From Amorphophallus konjac (taxonomy: Eukaryota; Streptophyta; Magnoliopsida; Alismatales; Araceae), in contig CM040121.1 of NCBI GenBank assembly GCA_022559845.1, positions 570,698,140 through 570,762,139 of the forward strand: a stretch of 64,000 nt of DNA, read 5' to 3'. This document shows, one piece after another, positions 53,470 through 64,000 of this stretch; the stretch's first letter is position 1; the number at the start of each line of letters is the position of its first letter. The notes beneath the pieces were generated by a model. The model was given only the letters and a program-made list of their open reading frames with translations, did not search any database and was not told the origin of the DNA. The position numbers and the translations under genes were made by a program.

Positions 53470-54830
53470 CTTTTTTTTTTGTAACAACACATAGTCGATA
53501 TTTCATTCATACTTAAAGATAGTCAATACAAGGGAACAGAGTCGCCGACCCGTACAAGAAAGCCATACTTGGCCCATGATGTGAACAGTGCAACGTACAC
53601 ACAAGACAAGAAAATAGATACTATAGAGATCATTAAACTTCCACCGAGGGGGAGGGTTCCTAGATACTCCGCGGATATGCCGGCCGCTGCTGAAGGTGAC
53701 AGTTCCCGTCTTCGAGAGACGCTTGGCTGTCGGACCGCACTTACAAATGGCGGTGAGAAGAGGACGCTCGGGAAGCAAGCATCCGAGTGGATGCAAGGGG
53801 GATACGCACAGAGACTCCGAGCTCCTTTGAGATTGGGTACTAAGACCCATACCTGCTTCACAGATGCCTGGCACAGTCTTCGGCTGGAGCCGGAGAAACC
53901 TCCCAATCGACGAAGTAGATCCAAACCGGGGATGGCGGAGAGGGGGGGAGACGATCGGCTTTCAAAAAGGCAGGATGCAGGAAGGTTGGGGGGGAAGGGT
54001 GGCGGAGGAGGGTGTTGGATGGGAGGGGTTACGGAGAGCCCGGAGGGGGAGGGCGGTGGTCGAGAGAGATGGGGGGGAGAGGGGGGGGGACGCAGGAGCC
54101 GGGAGGGCAGGGGGAGGGTAGTTATTAGGCGGAGGAGGGGGGGCGGGGGAATGTGGAGGGGGTCACAAGCAGAGAAGGGAGGGGGGTGGAGGGGGAAGCA
54201 GGAGCAAGGGGGGGGGGGAAGCCGGGATGGCGAGAGGGGGAGGGAGAAGGAGGGGGCAAAGGCGGGGGGTGAGAGGGGAGCACACAGGGAAGCGGGAGAG
54301 GGGGGCGGAGAGGGAAGGGGGCGGGGAGGGGAGGGGGCGGTGGGGGGAAGGCAGCCGCGGCAAGGGGGGCGGGAGTAGAGCAGCGGAGAGGGGGAGAGGA
54401 CGACGGGCGAGGAGGATGGGGGAAGGCTGAGGGGAGAGGGGAACGGCAGGAGAGGGGGGGCGGGAGGGGTTTGCGAGGAGTGGGCAGCGAAGACGAGGGG
54501 AAGGGAGGGGATCGGTGACACGAAGGTACCGGACGAGCCGCCGGTGGAGAAGCCGCTGAAGAAAACCTTCGGCGACGGTAGCCACCGCCCGAGGGCGGTG
54601 AAAGTTTCGAGGGGTAGGTTGGAGCTCCCACCTACCCTCGAGCTGGCGAGGGCCTCCCGTGGGGGAGAAAGAGGGGTGGGGGGGAGTTCCCGGCGGGAGC
54701 TCCCCCCACCGGACGTTCCGTAGGGGAAGAACCCCGCAACCTGGGGAGAAGGGGGGCTCGACGCGTTCATGGCATGTTCCAAAGAAAGAGAGGTGAGGTA
54801 GCATGTTGAACTAATAATCATCTCTCTCTC
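53470..54830 (-). other. Strongly G-rich block (C-rich on minus) ending in a T-run
   Basis: 53930-54740 is almost all G/A on the plus strand with many G-runs. A T10 run at 53471-53480 reads as an A-tail on the minus strand, so a reverse-transcribed insertion is possible. A 445-residue minus frame (54860-53523) starts Cys-rich by microsatellite and becomes Pro/Ser-rich. I recognise no domain and do not call it a gene. Confidence 0.4.
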
Positions 54831-56393
54831 TCTCTCACACACACACACGCACAAACACATTGCTACTCATATTTATCCTATAAATTATTGGCAAAAAGGA
54901 ATATGTAAATATGAAATCATCGATAAGATTATGGCACGACCCCGTATATGTTCGATTAAAAATGCGGAAACGTATTCAACTTTTTGTGCATAAACCATAC
55001 ATTACGTAATTTGATAGGACAACAATATGAAACACCATTTGTTTTGAACCTCGTCATATACATGTGATATGTATCATTAGCTTAGTCATGAGTAGGTAGG
55101 AAAGATACAAATCTTAATATAAAAAATTTCCAAATTTTTATCCATTGTATAATTCATTAATTCAAAGTTGGATGACGGAGAAAGGAAAATGACTCGCTAG
55201 TTTTCAATATGCAGAGAGGAAGCACGTTTCCCTCTTGGGATTAGCCATCGCCCCACTGCCGTATTGCCGTGGCAGATGCCCCGTCGCGGACTAATAAATG
55301 GGATGGGAGGTTTTTCTACAAATGTATCCCTCTAACTCTCCAAGGCTGCCTCTAATAAATGGGATGGGAGGTTTTTCTACAAATGTATCCCTCTAACTTT
55401 CCAAGGTTGCCTCTAACGCAGGGTTTGACAAATCGATACGAGACAAGATGAATCGCACGTCCCGTCTCATGTCAGTTAAAAATTGGGACCATCGGTCTAT
55501 GAGATGCCACCGGTAAACTCTTATATATTATATATATATATATTTAACAATTAAAAATTGTATGTGAATTAGTTAAGAGTTTGATTTTCAACGAGAAGAC
55601 ACCGTGGGATTTGCATTTTTTTCATGGTTTCTTTTTAGTATTTTTAGTTAAAAAAGAGGGCCAAAACTCATGTGAACAGACAGATTCAAAGCCGGGTCAC
55701 GGGTTAAGACACGTGAAGATCGTCTAACTAACTGAGCTAACATACTTTTTATATTATTTTACATACACTTTATATATATAGTTTATGTTTTCATCTCGGT
55801 ACGCAGTGGTACACATCCGTATCGTCCCATCTCAACGAAAAATCGGGACGGACGATACAAGCGATCCGTCAAACCTTGCTCTAACGGTCTAACCTTTAAT
55901 TTTTGTGTGTATACCTCTCATTTATATAAATCGTTAAAAACATCTCTGAATGATATATATCCGCAATTATAGTCATTTACTCACCGTAACTTGACTGCAA
56001 CTTAGACCATGAAATGATGAATCTACCTAAGTTAAATTTTGTAGGAATTTGATGAAATCACGTGGTCATAAAGGTATTGTTAAGTTTTGCACAAGGATCG
56101 AAAGTGTATATATAGAGTTATTTGATTATATGTAGAAATAGTTTTGACAATTCATGGATGTCAAGCGTATACGTGTAAAAATTAAAATTTATAGAGGTAC
56201 CAATATAAAAAACCCGTTAAGTAATTAATTTGTTGCACCGTTGAGGGTTTCATTTTTGTCGTTCTCTCGGTTCTCACTCGCTTGCGCACGGCTGCTTGGT
56301 GCGGAGAGATACGCACCATGACAGGAGAAGATAATCACAACTTTGTACATAGGAAAATGGTCCCGCAAACGGCACACTTCGCCTACTTGGTGC
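54831..56393 (+). other. P450 upstream region, diverged relative of 48780-50500
   Basis: Shared landmarks with the duplicate blocks: CT/CA microsatellite (54820-54850), TTACGTAATTTGA, AATTCAAAGTTGGATG and CAGATGC(C/T)CCGTCGCGGAC. This shows an older copy of the same flank. No gene. Confidence 0.7.
55291..55412 (+). repeat. 61-bp direct duplication upstream of the P450
   Basis: Two adjacent units starting CTAATAAATGGGATGGGAGG, differing at a few positions. They lie about 1.1 kb before the start codon. Confidence 0.9.
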
Positions 56394-56400
56394 TATAAAG
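56394..56400 (+). promoter_or_regulatory. TATA box of the P450 gene
   Basis: TATAAAG lies 54 bases before the ATG at 56454. It lies downstream of the first in-frame ATG (56343), which argues against that upstream start. Confidence 0.7.
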
Positions 56401-56453
56401 CCAGTTCCCGTCTCCGAACCCCTCCAGCCCCCAATCCAGTCTCCAGAGACGCC

Positions 56454-57980
56454 ATGGATGCCCGGCTGGCCGTCCTCATCTCCTTCTCACTCTGCGTAGC
56501 GCTCGCTGCCCTCCTCTGCCGGAGAAAGAGTCGGCTGCCGCCGGGGCCGCCGGCCTTCCCCATAGTCGGCAACCTCATGTGGCTCACTCGCCCCGCCTCC
56601 GACTTCGAGTCCGCCCTCCGCGAGCTCTGTCACAGGTACGGCCCCGTCGTCACCGTCCACCTCGGCTCCGCCCCGTCCATCATGGTCGCCGACCGTGACC
56701 TCGCCCACGAGATGCTCGTGCAACGCGGGGCTGTCTTAGCGGACCGCCCCAACATGTCCGAAGCCATCCGCCTTCTAACCTCCAACCAGGGCACCATCGT
56801 CGCCGGCCACTACGGCGCGCGGTGGCGCCTCCTCCGGCGCAACCTCACATCGGAGTTCCTAAACGCTTCCCGCATCAGGCAGTACTTGGAGAGCCGCAGG
56901 TGGGTTCTCGGCATTATCCTCGACGATCTCCGGGGCCGAGCTCAATCGGTCGACGGCGCGGTGGTCGTCGTGGAGAGCTTCCGGTACGCCATGTTCTGCC
57001 TGCTGGTTCTCCTATGCTTCGGCGAGAAGCTCAACGAGGAGGCCGTCAGGGACATCGAACGCGCGCAGCGGGACCTCGTCCTCTTCATCAGCAAGTTCGA
57101 CGTCGTCACCTTCACGTCCAAGATCACCAAGAACGTGTTTACGGGTACGTGGAATAGGCTTCTGGAACTGCGGCGGCGGCAGAGGGAGCTCTTCGTTCCG
57201 CTGATAAGAGCGCGGCGGCGACTTAAGGAAGCTGGGAAGCCACCGGGAGAGAACAGCTTCCACTTCTCGTATGTGGATTCCCTCCTCGACCTCGAGATCC
57301 CGGGGCAGGACGAGGGGAAGCTCTCCGACGAGGAGATCATCGGCCTCTGCTCCGAGTTCCTCAACGCGGGCACTGACACCACCTCGACAGCGCTGGAGTG
57401 GATCATGGCGAACGTCGTGAAGCACCCGCGCGTGCAGGAGAGGATCCTGGGGGAGCTCACCGCGGTGCTCGGGGAACTAGGCCGGGAGCCGGTGAAGGAG
57501 GCCGACCTGCAGAGACTGCCCTACCTCAAGGCGGTGGTCCTGGAGGGGCTCCGGCGGCACTCCCCGTTGCACTTCCTGCTGCCGCACGCAGCGACGGAGG
57601 ACGTCTCCCTGAGAGGGTACGTGATCCCCAAGGGCGCGGCCGTCAACTTCGCGGTGGCCGAGATGAACCTGGACGGGCGGGTCTGGAAAGAGCCGCTGGA
57701 GTTCCGGCCGGAGAGGTTCCTGGCCGGGGGAGAAGGGGAAGGGGTGGACGTGACGGGCAGCAAGCAGATTAAGATGATGCCCTTCGGGGTGGGGAGGCGG
57801 ATATGCCCGGGGATGGGTCTGGCCCTGCTCCACCTGGAGTTCTTCGTGGCTAACCTGGTGAGGGAGTTCGAGTGGAGGAGCGCAACGGAGGGGGAGGATG
57901 TCGACCTGGGGGAGAAGTCCGCGTTCACTGTAGTGATGAGGACCCCACTGCGGGCTCGGCTGTTCCCACGCGGGAAATAA
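56454..57980 (+). CDS. Cytochrome P450, CYP89A-type, intronless
   Basis: 508 residues, the usual length of a plant microsomal P450. A hydrophobic N-terminal anchor (residues 5-22) is followed by basic residues and the hinge LPPGPPAFP (28-36). The oxygen-binding I-helix has AGTDTT near 305, the K-helix ExxR lies in LEGLRR near 364, PERF follows, and the heme loop is PFGVGRRICPG with the ligand Cys at 451. Overall resemblance (RWRLLRRNLTSE, SEFLNAGTDTTSTALEWIMAN) is to CYP89A, a family usually without introns. Arabidopsis CYP89A9 acts in chlorophyll breakdown; this protein's substrate is unknown. The GC content is high, as in many monocot genes. The shorter start is chosen because of the TATA and the anchor. 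Near-copies upstream suggest a tandem locus. Confidence 0.93.
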   Translation: MDARLAVLISFSLCVALAALLCRRKSRLPPGPPAFPIVGNLMWLTRPASDFESALRELCHRYGPVVTVHLGSAPSIMVADRDLAHEMLVQRGAVLADRPNMSEAIRLLTSNQGTIVAGHYGARWRLLRRNLTSEFLNASRIRQYLESRRWVLGIILDDLRGRAQSVDGAVVVVESFRYAMFCLLVLLCFGEKLNEEAVRDIERAQRDLVLFISKFDVVTFTSKITKNVFTGTWNRLLELRRRQRELFVPLIRARRRLKEAGKPPGENSFHFSYVDSLLDLEIPGQDEGKLSDEEIIGLCSEFLNAGTDTTSTALEWIMANVVKHPRVQERILGELTAVLGELGREPVKEADLQRLPYLKAVVLEGLRRHSPLHFLLPHAATEDVSLRGYVIPKGAAVNFAVAEMNLDGRVWKEPLEFRPERFLAGGEGEGVDVTGSKQIKMMPFGVGRRICPGMGLALLHLEFFVANLVREFEWRSATEGEDVDLGEKSAFTVVMRTPLRARLFPRGK

Positions 57981-59534
57981 ACAGAGTGGACTTGGGCGAT
58001 CCCCTCCCCCCCCCCCCCCCACCCATCCGTTCCCCACGTTTTGGGTGACTTAAGATAACGCTCCCCACCATCGCCATCCGTTGCTTGTTCCCACGTCACC
58101 ACAATGCAGATTAAGGAGGCGAGAGATGAGGAGGACGTCATTAAAAAAATAAAATGAGGAGTATGTCCGGGGAGTATTTAGAGGACTATACATAGTACTC
58201 CTTTTTATTTTATGTAATGTTATTCTTACACTCTGTTTGTACGTCTTCCACTATCACTATGTCAAAATTAGTTTCAATGTCACGTACCATCTTTTTTATT
58301 TATTAATTGGAGAAGTCGTCTCACATCCGTGGAGACTTATAAACACCAGAAAATAAGAGACGTGAGAAAGAGTCTCGAGTGTTATCCATGGGGACAACCT
58401 TCCGATACTTAAGTTAACAACGGTTTTAAGAATAGGGTAGAGAAGAGCAAAAGACAGAGATGTGGAAACCGTAGTAGAGAATCTGAGAGGCGTGTAGGCC
58501 TTCACCACGAGTGATCGCCTCTCCCAGTGGACACCCGGAGAATGCTCGCTGGATGGTAAGATCGTGTAGAAGGAGTTTTCTTTCCAGACGTCGTATGGTG
58601 TGACCTTTCACGCGTTATAGAATCCGATGGAAAATCGGATCGGGCCACACCTTGGTGGGCCGTGACTGTGGAGCGCCTCTTGGACGCGTTGTAGAATTGG
58701 TCTCGGTATGGGCTCATTGCTAATGGGCTAACCTTAGACTAGACCGAATTTACCCTCCTCACTTCCCCCCTACTCTCAGTTGCCGAGCACTCTACAGGAG
58801 ACTGAGAGTCGACCAGGAGAGGGTTTGTCGGAGTATGGGATTCGGAGTAGATCACCTTGCGGCGCGAGCGTCGATGGTCCTAGCGGCCTGCTTGGCGTGC
58901 AAGGCGTCTCTAGCGGTGGCAAGCACTATCACAGTAATCATGACATAGGTCTTGTCTTGCATGGGAGCGCGGGCTCTGAACGGGCGTCTGACATTGGTAA
59001 TCGTACCGCGACGGCGACGGGCGCCTTTTCACCTGCCCTACGGCTCGGAGGCGTCGGTCTGCTGTGGTCGATTATAAAGATTATCGTAGGGTTTCCCCAC
59101 CGTCTCCATCCTCGTCCCGTTGGTTGCCGTGCTCATCGTAGACCTTTTCTTCCTTCGCCTGGTGAGGACCTTTTCTTGTGCCTTCCGTCTTCCGCAGTCA
59201 TGCCTCCCCGTAGGAGAACCCTTCGCGTCAGTCCCTCTTCCTCTGTCGAGGAAGTGGGGCCTGGCTGTGATAGCGCTCCGAGCATTTTAGGTGCCGGAGC
59301 TAGTCGACCTCATTTCCCGCCATTTGTGGCGTATAGGGTGATTCGAGGGCTTCGAGAGGCCTTTCAGATCCCGCGCAATTTCGACATTATCTTCACGACC
59401 GTAACGGCGATCAACTGAGTCTTCCTCCGAGAGGGATTATGGTCCCCCGTGGCGTCCTTTCAGCAAGGAGGCTATTTATAGAGTTCAGGAAACCCTAGGT
59501 CGAAATATGAGAATAAACACCCAAAATTCACCAT
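57981..59534. other. Intergenic DNA with an unassigned open frame
   Basis: A C14-15 run follows the P450 stop (58006-58021). The 212-residue frame 58780-59418 has no recognisable domain; its second half (MPPRRRTLRVS...) could be a retroelement gag start, but that is a guess. 58300-58750 resembles promoter or LTR debris. Confidence 0.45.
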
Positions 59535-59568
59535 CCCTCAGCGAGCAACCTCTGCCACCGTTGGTGGC

Positions 59569-60935
59569 TGTAGACACGTTATTTTTGACATCACATTGAA
59601 TAAATCTTATAGCACGTCATAATGCCTCAAAGTAACTCTCGTTATTGAATTATTTTAGAGATTTTATAATTTCTTAATTTTCTTGAAATTTTCTATGATT
59701 TTCTTTTTGCGTCACAAACATGTAAAAATAAAATAAAAGGCATCTCCTTTTCAAGACGTCATTTGTAAGACGCCATTTAAATTTTTTAAAAAAAAAAAAT
59801 AAATAAATATATATATACATATATAATAATTAAATGGCATCTCATTTGTAGGATGCTATTTCACTTTTTAAAAAAAAGATAAGAAAAGAGAAAAATGGGG
59901 GAAAAGTCCCCTTCTAGGATGCATTTTAAGAAGCATCCTATCAATAGGATGTGTTTCAAATGTCAAATTTGTCGACCATTTGTCAAATGTCCTTCTGGAA
60001 GTTGGAACACGTCTTAAAGGTGGGACACACCTTTCAAAATACGTCAACGTTTGTGCCACGGTCTTTGATGAATCAAGTGTTCGGCGCCGTGACTGACGCT
60101 GAGAGGAGAAAGGGGCATCCCCATAAGGGGATGCCCTTCAAAATGACGTCTCGTCTAGGGGACGCTACAACTCTGAAGAGGTGTCTGGTCAACGGGATAC
60201 ATCCTTTAATAGGCGTCCCATCCTAGGGATGCCTCTTTCGCTCGTCTACCTATAAATAGGGCACCCCCTCCAACAAACAAAGGGCTTCGAAATGGTGGCT
60301 TTGAAATTCTAGCTTCAAAATCCTGTTTAGAGGAAGGGAAAACTCTAAAGAAATTTCTCCGAGCTTGTGAGATTTTCTTTTAGGATTAAGGGAAGGTTTT
60401 GCCTGATCATTTGAGAGAAGAGTGATCCCTTCATCCTCTCCTCGTGCATGACATCTTCATGCTCTCGGAGCCCCTTGAAGCCCGTCGTCGGCGCCATAAT
60501 AAGCCCTTCTCCCCCTCACTTTTCTTTTGCATTGTTTTCATTAGCTGCATTTATTATTCGTTATTTTAGTTCGTGCTTCATTTATCTTCATAAGGAAACC
60601 CTATATTCGTGCATTTCTGCATGAATCACATTTTATCATCGCATTTTTCACCTTTTTTTATCTAAAAGAGGTTTAAAATAACACCAACAAAATATGTATT
60701 TGTTCATAATTTCATTGTTCTTTTATCACATGAGATCTACACTACCATTATTTCTAATTCAGTTCGGTGTTTATTTCATTTTCTTGCAAGGGTAATCAAA
60801 GAAAAACTCTCTTCATCAACTAACCGAGGAAAGAGAAAGAAGGAACCTAACAAATTTCTAATATCCAAGATATAACGTACGTGCGACACTTTCCTTTCCG
60901 TTTTTTGGGGTCTTCATCCCTTGACTATCACATCA
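59569..60935 (+). repeat. Third Tat-like LTR fragment, copy 2
   Basis: Starts TGTAGACACG like the other LTRs. It has palindromes (for example GGGCATCCCC with GGGGATGCCC at 60114-60138, and GGCGTCCCATCC with GGGATGCC near 60213), TATAAATAG at 60251, and the GGTTTAAAATAACACCAAC segment. Compared with copy 1 it has about 250 extra bases (60385-60640). Confidence 0.68.
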
Positions 60936-62274
60936 CCTACGTCACACACGTACTCACGCGTGACTTTATGTTAAAATCATTGAGGACAACTCCCACGGTC
61001 ATCTCCCTTACCGTGGCGTTCACAGTAGCCACCTCAGGCCATCCTCACCGCATGCCGGCGTCAACATCCTATGACCTGCAGCCCGCCGCAGCGCCAACCG
61101 GTCGCCACCGCCATCCTCTGTCCGCCAATGTCAGCAGAGCCCCATCGCGACGTCACCCTACGCCAGTGCCCATGCCACGGGCCAGCACCCCCACAGTGCC
61201 TCCACGCCCAACAAATGAACAGAGCAGCACCGTACCACGCCACCGTCCTCGTCGTCCATGGCGGCCATGGTACGAGCTGACTTGCCGGCCTTCCTTGCGT
61301 CGTCTGCAACCGCCATGCCACGAGTAGACTCGTCGGCCTTCCCCAGGCCGTTTCGCGTCGTCGTTGGCCGCCAAGCCGCACGAGTAGGCTTTACCGTTCT
61401 TCCCTGACGTCAGCGCCAACGCCGCCAGCCCTCCTGCCACAACGACCTCCTACCACGCTGCCATCGCCTACAACCCTGCTACGCCGCGAACCCCAACAGC
61501 TGCCGCCGTTCATCTCCACTGCAAGTTCTCGTGGCCAAGCACAACTGCCATACTACCACGTGACTGCCGTGCTCTGCCACAACCATGCCAATTTAAATTG
61601 GGCCGAGATGTGGTCGCACGACCATTAAAGAGCTTGCAAGAGCCTTTCGATGTCTGATGGCAGGAAAATCCCAGATTTGACTCCGAAGAAAAAAGAGTTT
61701 ATTTAGCTCACATTTAATTTTCAAAAGACGTGAGTTTGAAAGTTACAAATCTTGGAGAAAAAAAATATGTGCACGAGTTTATTGTCGTTGGATTTGAACT
61801 CAAATCTCTATCATTCCGTGTAAACTCGATTATCACTGTATTAAATTTTTAGCCATCATAAAAATTCAAAATAAATGTTAAAAGAGTGTGCAGAATGGGT
61901 AGGGTGTACTATGGTAAAGCCCTCACGCTTGACCCTTTCTTTTCTATGGAATGGGATCCCCTACTTCACTTTTATGACACCATTTGTAGTTCAGTCAAAT
62001 CTCAGCCCTTCATCAGCTTGGACATTTACTTTTCTCGTGGAAATCAAATGCTTACAAAATAAGAAATAATGTAGACGAATGGTTAAGATAAAATGGAGTA
62101 GAAGATGGTGTGGGAAAATGGATTAGAGGATCTCAATCCATTTTCTATATAATGGCATCACCACAAATCATAGCCTCTCTCTCTCTCTATCATGTCAGGC
62201 TACTTATAAATTTCCAGCAACTTCTAGTAATTATATTTTTTTTTGCATAATTGTATGATTATTCTAAGTCATTG

Positions 62275-62276
<2 letters not shown>

Positions 62277-62335
<59 letters not shown>

Positions 62336-62340
62336 CGCGC
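62277..62340. repeat. CT microsatellite, copy 2
   Basis: (CT)28 followed by GCCGCGCGCGC. Confidence 0.9.
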
Positions 62341-62744
62341 GCGCTTACGTTACTACTTAACCTATAAATAATATATATTACGTAATTTGAGACGGCAAGA
62401 ATATGAAAGATCATTTATTTGGAACCTCATTATATGAGCTGTGAGATATAATGTCAATCTCCATATATTTGAAGGTCACATGTGTTATGTATTCATTAAC
62501 TTAGTTATGTGCAGGTAAGAAAGACACAAATTTTAAGATTAAAAAATTATATAATTTTTAGATATTTTTATAAAAATATTATTATTAAAATGAATTTATA
62601 AAAAAACACATATACATCGCTATGTTAAATTAAATAGTGTAAATATGTCATCACCGTAATCGTTCGTTACCATCGTCAAGTTAACCAGAAATAACCTTAA
62701 TTAGACATGTAAAAAGATTAAATTACACGCAATTTAAAAAGCAA

Positions 62745-63400
62745 ATGTGCAACACCTCTCTCCTCCTTATGGGCTGCACTCACTCCCCCTACAATGGTGG
62801 ACAGCCCGTCCCCCGCACTGTCAGAGCCCCCCTCCCCTTGCGCCCCTGTCAGACCCCCCTCCCCATCCCTCTGCTTTGTCGGACGCCCCCCCATTCCCCT
62901 CCCGTCGAACCCCCACATGCATCCCCCTACAGTGTCAGATCACCCCCCATTACCCAGTCGGCCCATTCCCCTCCCGCCGAACCCCCACATGCATCCCCCT
63001 ACTGTGTCAGATCACCCCCCCATTACCCAGTCGCCGAACCCCCATCCGCATCCCCCTCCACTACCAGGAACCCCCTCCCCCACCGTCTTACTCCCCTCCC
63101 AACCCCCCTTCTATGCCAGACACCCCCCAATTAATCCCCCTTGTTGCCGGACGGCCCTCCTACGATTGCGAGACCCCCATCCCTGTACTCTCTCTCTCTC
63201 TCAGTGTTGCCCTTGTCAAAGTTGGCCCCCTCGCCAGAATCACCCCTCCTCATCAATGTGAGCCCATCTTCCCCTGCCATCTCTCTCCCTCCCTCCCTCT
63301 CTCTCTTCATAGTCGACCCTCTCGCCAGAATCACCCCTCCTCATTAGCGGGAGCCCATCTCCCCCTGCCCATCTCCCTCTCTCTCTCTCTAAGTAATGAA
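62745..63400. repeat. C-rich tract, copy 2
   Basis: As 49326-49910, with one internal duplication (CCCATTCCCCTCCCG...CATGCATCCCCCTAC repeated at 62890 and 62964). Minus-strand G-runs. Confidence 0.75.
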
Positions 63401-63828
63401 GAGTATATTGGCCATTTAACACCCAACTAACGAGAATATTGACATCTTTTTTGAATATTCGTAGCCAACGGAAGTTAATCACAATAGTAGTTATGCACTT
63501 TTTTATTTAACGTAGTGATATGTCTTATAATACATTTCTAAAAAAAATTTAACAAATTCACTTCAAAAAATATTTTATTTACAAAAGTCACATATTTCAT
63601 CTACCGTCTAATTCAAAGTTGGATGAAAAAAGAAGGTGTCAATTAAGATAGAATGACTCTGATACCCCCGATCTCTCGCCTATGATAGAGGAACCACTTT
63701 TCCCTCATAAGATTCGCCATCTGGCCCATCTACCGTGTCAGATGCTCCGTCGCGGACACGATCTCTTATTCGTAGCCGGCAACTTTCGACGCATATAAAA
63801 GATGAAGACTTTTAAGAGAGTGGATGAC

Positions 63829-64000
63829 TGATGCGGGACGGGACCACGGACACGACAAGCTCGCGATCGTCCCTTAACGAGGGAAGCGTCGGACGTGCGC
63901 GGTTGAGAAACCGGCAGTGAGCTAGGGTGGTCGGCTCTCTCTTTCGTGCCCAGATCGGGTCATGGGACGGTAACGCTCTCTCTCGCAGCAGCGGTGATAT
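63829..64000. other. Start of an unrelated insertion at the right edge
   Basis: Homology to copy 1 stops at AGAGTGGATGAC, and new GC-rich sequence starts TGATGCGGGACGGGACC. The TG start fits an LTR or other insertion, but only 172 bases are visible. Confidence 0.4.

Larger units (their letters stand above)
59535..63828 (+). repeat. Segmental duplication copy 2
   Basis: Collinear with 45078-50342. It includes the LTR fragment, GC-rich part, CT microsatellite (62277-62333) and C-rich tract (62745-63400). It ends sharply at 63828, where new sequence begins. Confidence 0.88.

Noticed and set aside
53523..54860. 445-residue Pro-rich protein on the minus strand
   Set aside because: It arises from extreme G/A composition and a CT/CA microsatellite. 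There is no domain, and competing frames are equally long.
56343..56453. Upstream start of the P450 (545 residues)
   Set aside because: The added segment contains the TATA box and would place non-hydrophobic residues before the membrane anchor.
58780..59418. 212-residue gene
   Set aside because: No domain, no conserved partner in the window, and it is surrounded by repeat debris.

Overview
The window is nuclear DNA of a flowering plant. It consists mostly of nested LTR retrotransposons, with one apparently functional host gene, a CYP89A-type cytochrome P450 (56454-57980). The P450 is intronless and GC-rich, and the element coding regions are Tat-lineage Ty3/gypsy. A monocot is my best guess, but the species cannot be fixed from the sequence alone.

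Regions 1-41417 are a nest of elements. Element 2 is the host (minus strand, about 22888-41417): 5' LTR at 39198-41417, PBS, gag, protease plus G-patch, RT with two RNase H domains, integrase, then a spliced plant-mobile-domain (PMD) gene in antisense at 22963-25436. Element 3 (plus strand, 11943-22887, same LTR family) appears to have jumped into element 2 just upstream of that gene's start codon. Element 3 has a decayed pol, no visible integrase, two antisense PMD-type genes (17857-19265 and 14292-17363) and a 3' LTR at 20441-22887. Element 1 (minus strand, 1-11942, a related family with a different LTR) jumped into element 3's pol and runs off the left edge. A 3.3 kb solo LTR of a different lineage (30266-33547, target duplication CTAAT) splits the RT of element 2.

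Regions 41418-53400 hold degraded repeats: GTGCC-type hairpin minisatellites, a chromodomain-retrotransposon remnant, two hAT-type MITEs with 8-bp target duplications, a third Tat-like LTR fragment, a CYP89A pseudogene fragment and a Tourist-like MITE. Region 45078-50342 is a segmental duplicate of 59535-63828. A more diverged relative of part of it lies directly upstream of the P450, so a tandemly duplicated P450 locus is likely.

The most unusual material has two parts. First, the antisense PMD genes inside the retrotransposons are still open across 6-7 exons with phase-0 introns; the two copies differ by one exactly removed intron and by a changed first exon. Second, nearly every LTR family here carries its own array of short CpG-containing palindromes. 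The element 2/3 palindrome also occurs in the promoter and first intron of one antisense PMD gene, and several arrays show compensatory changes in both arms.
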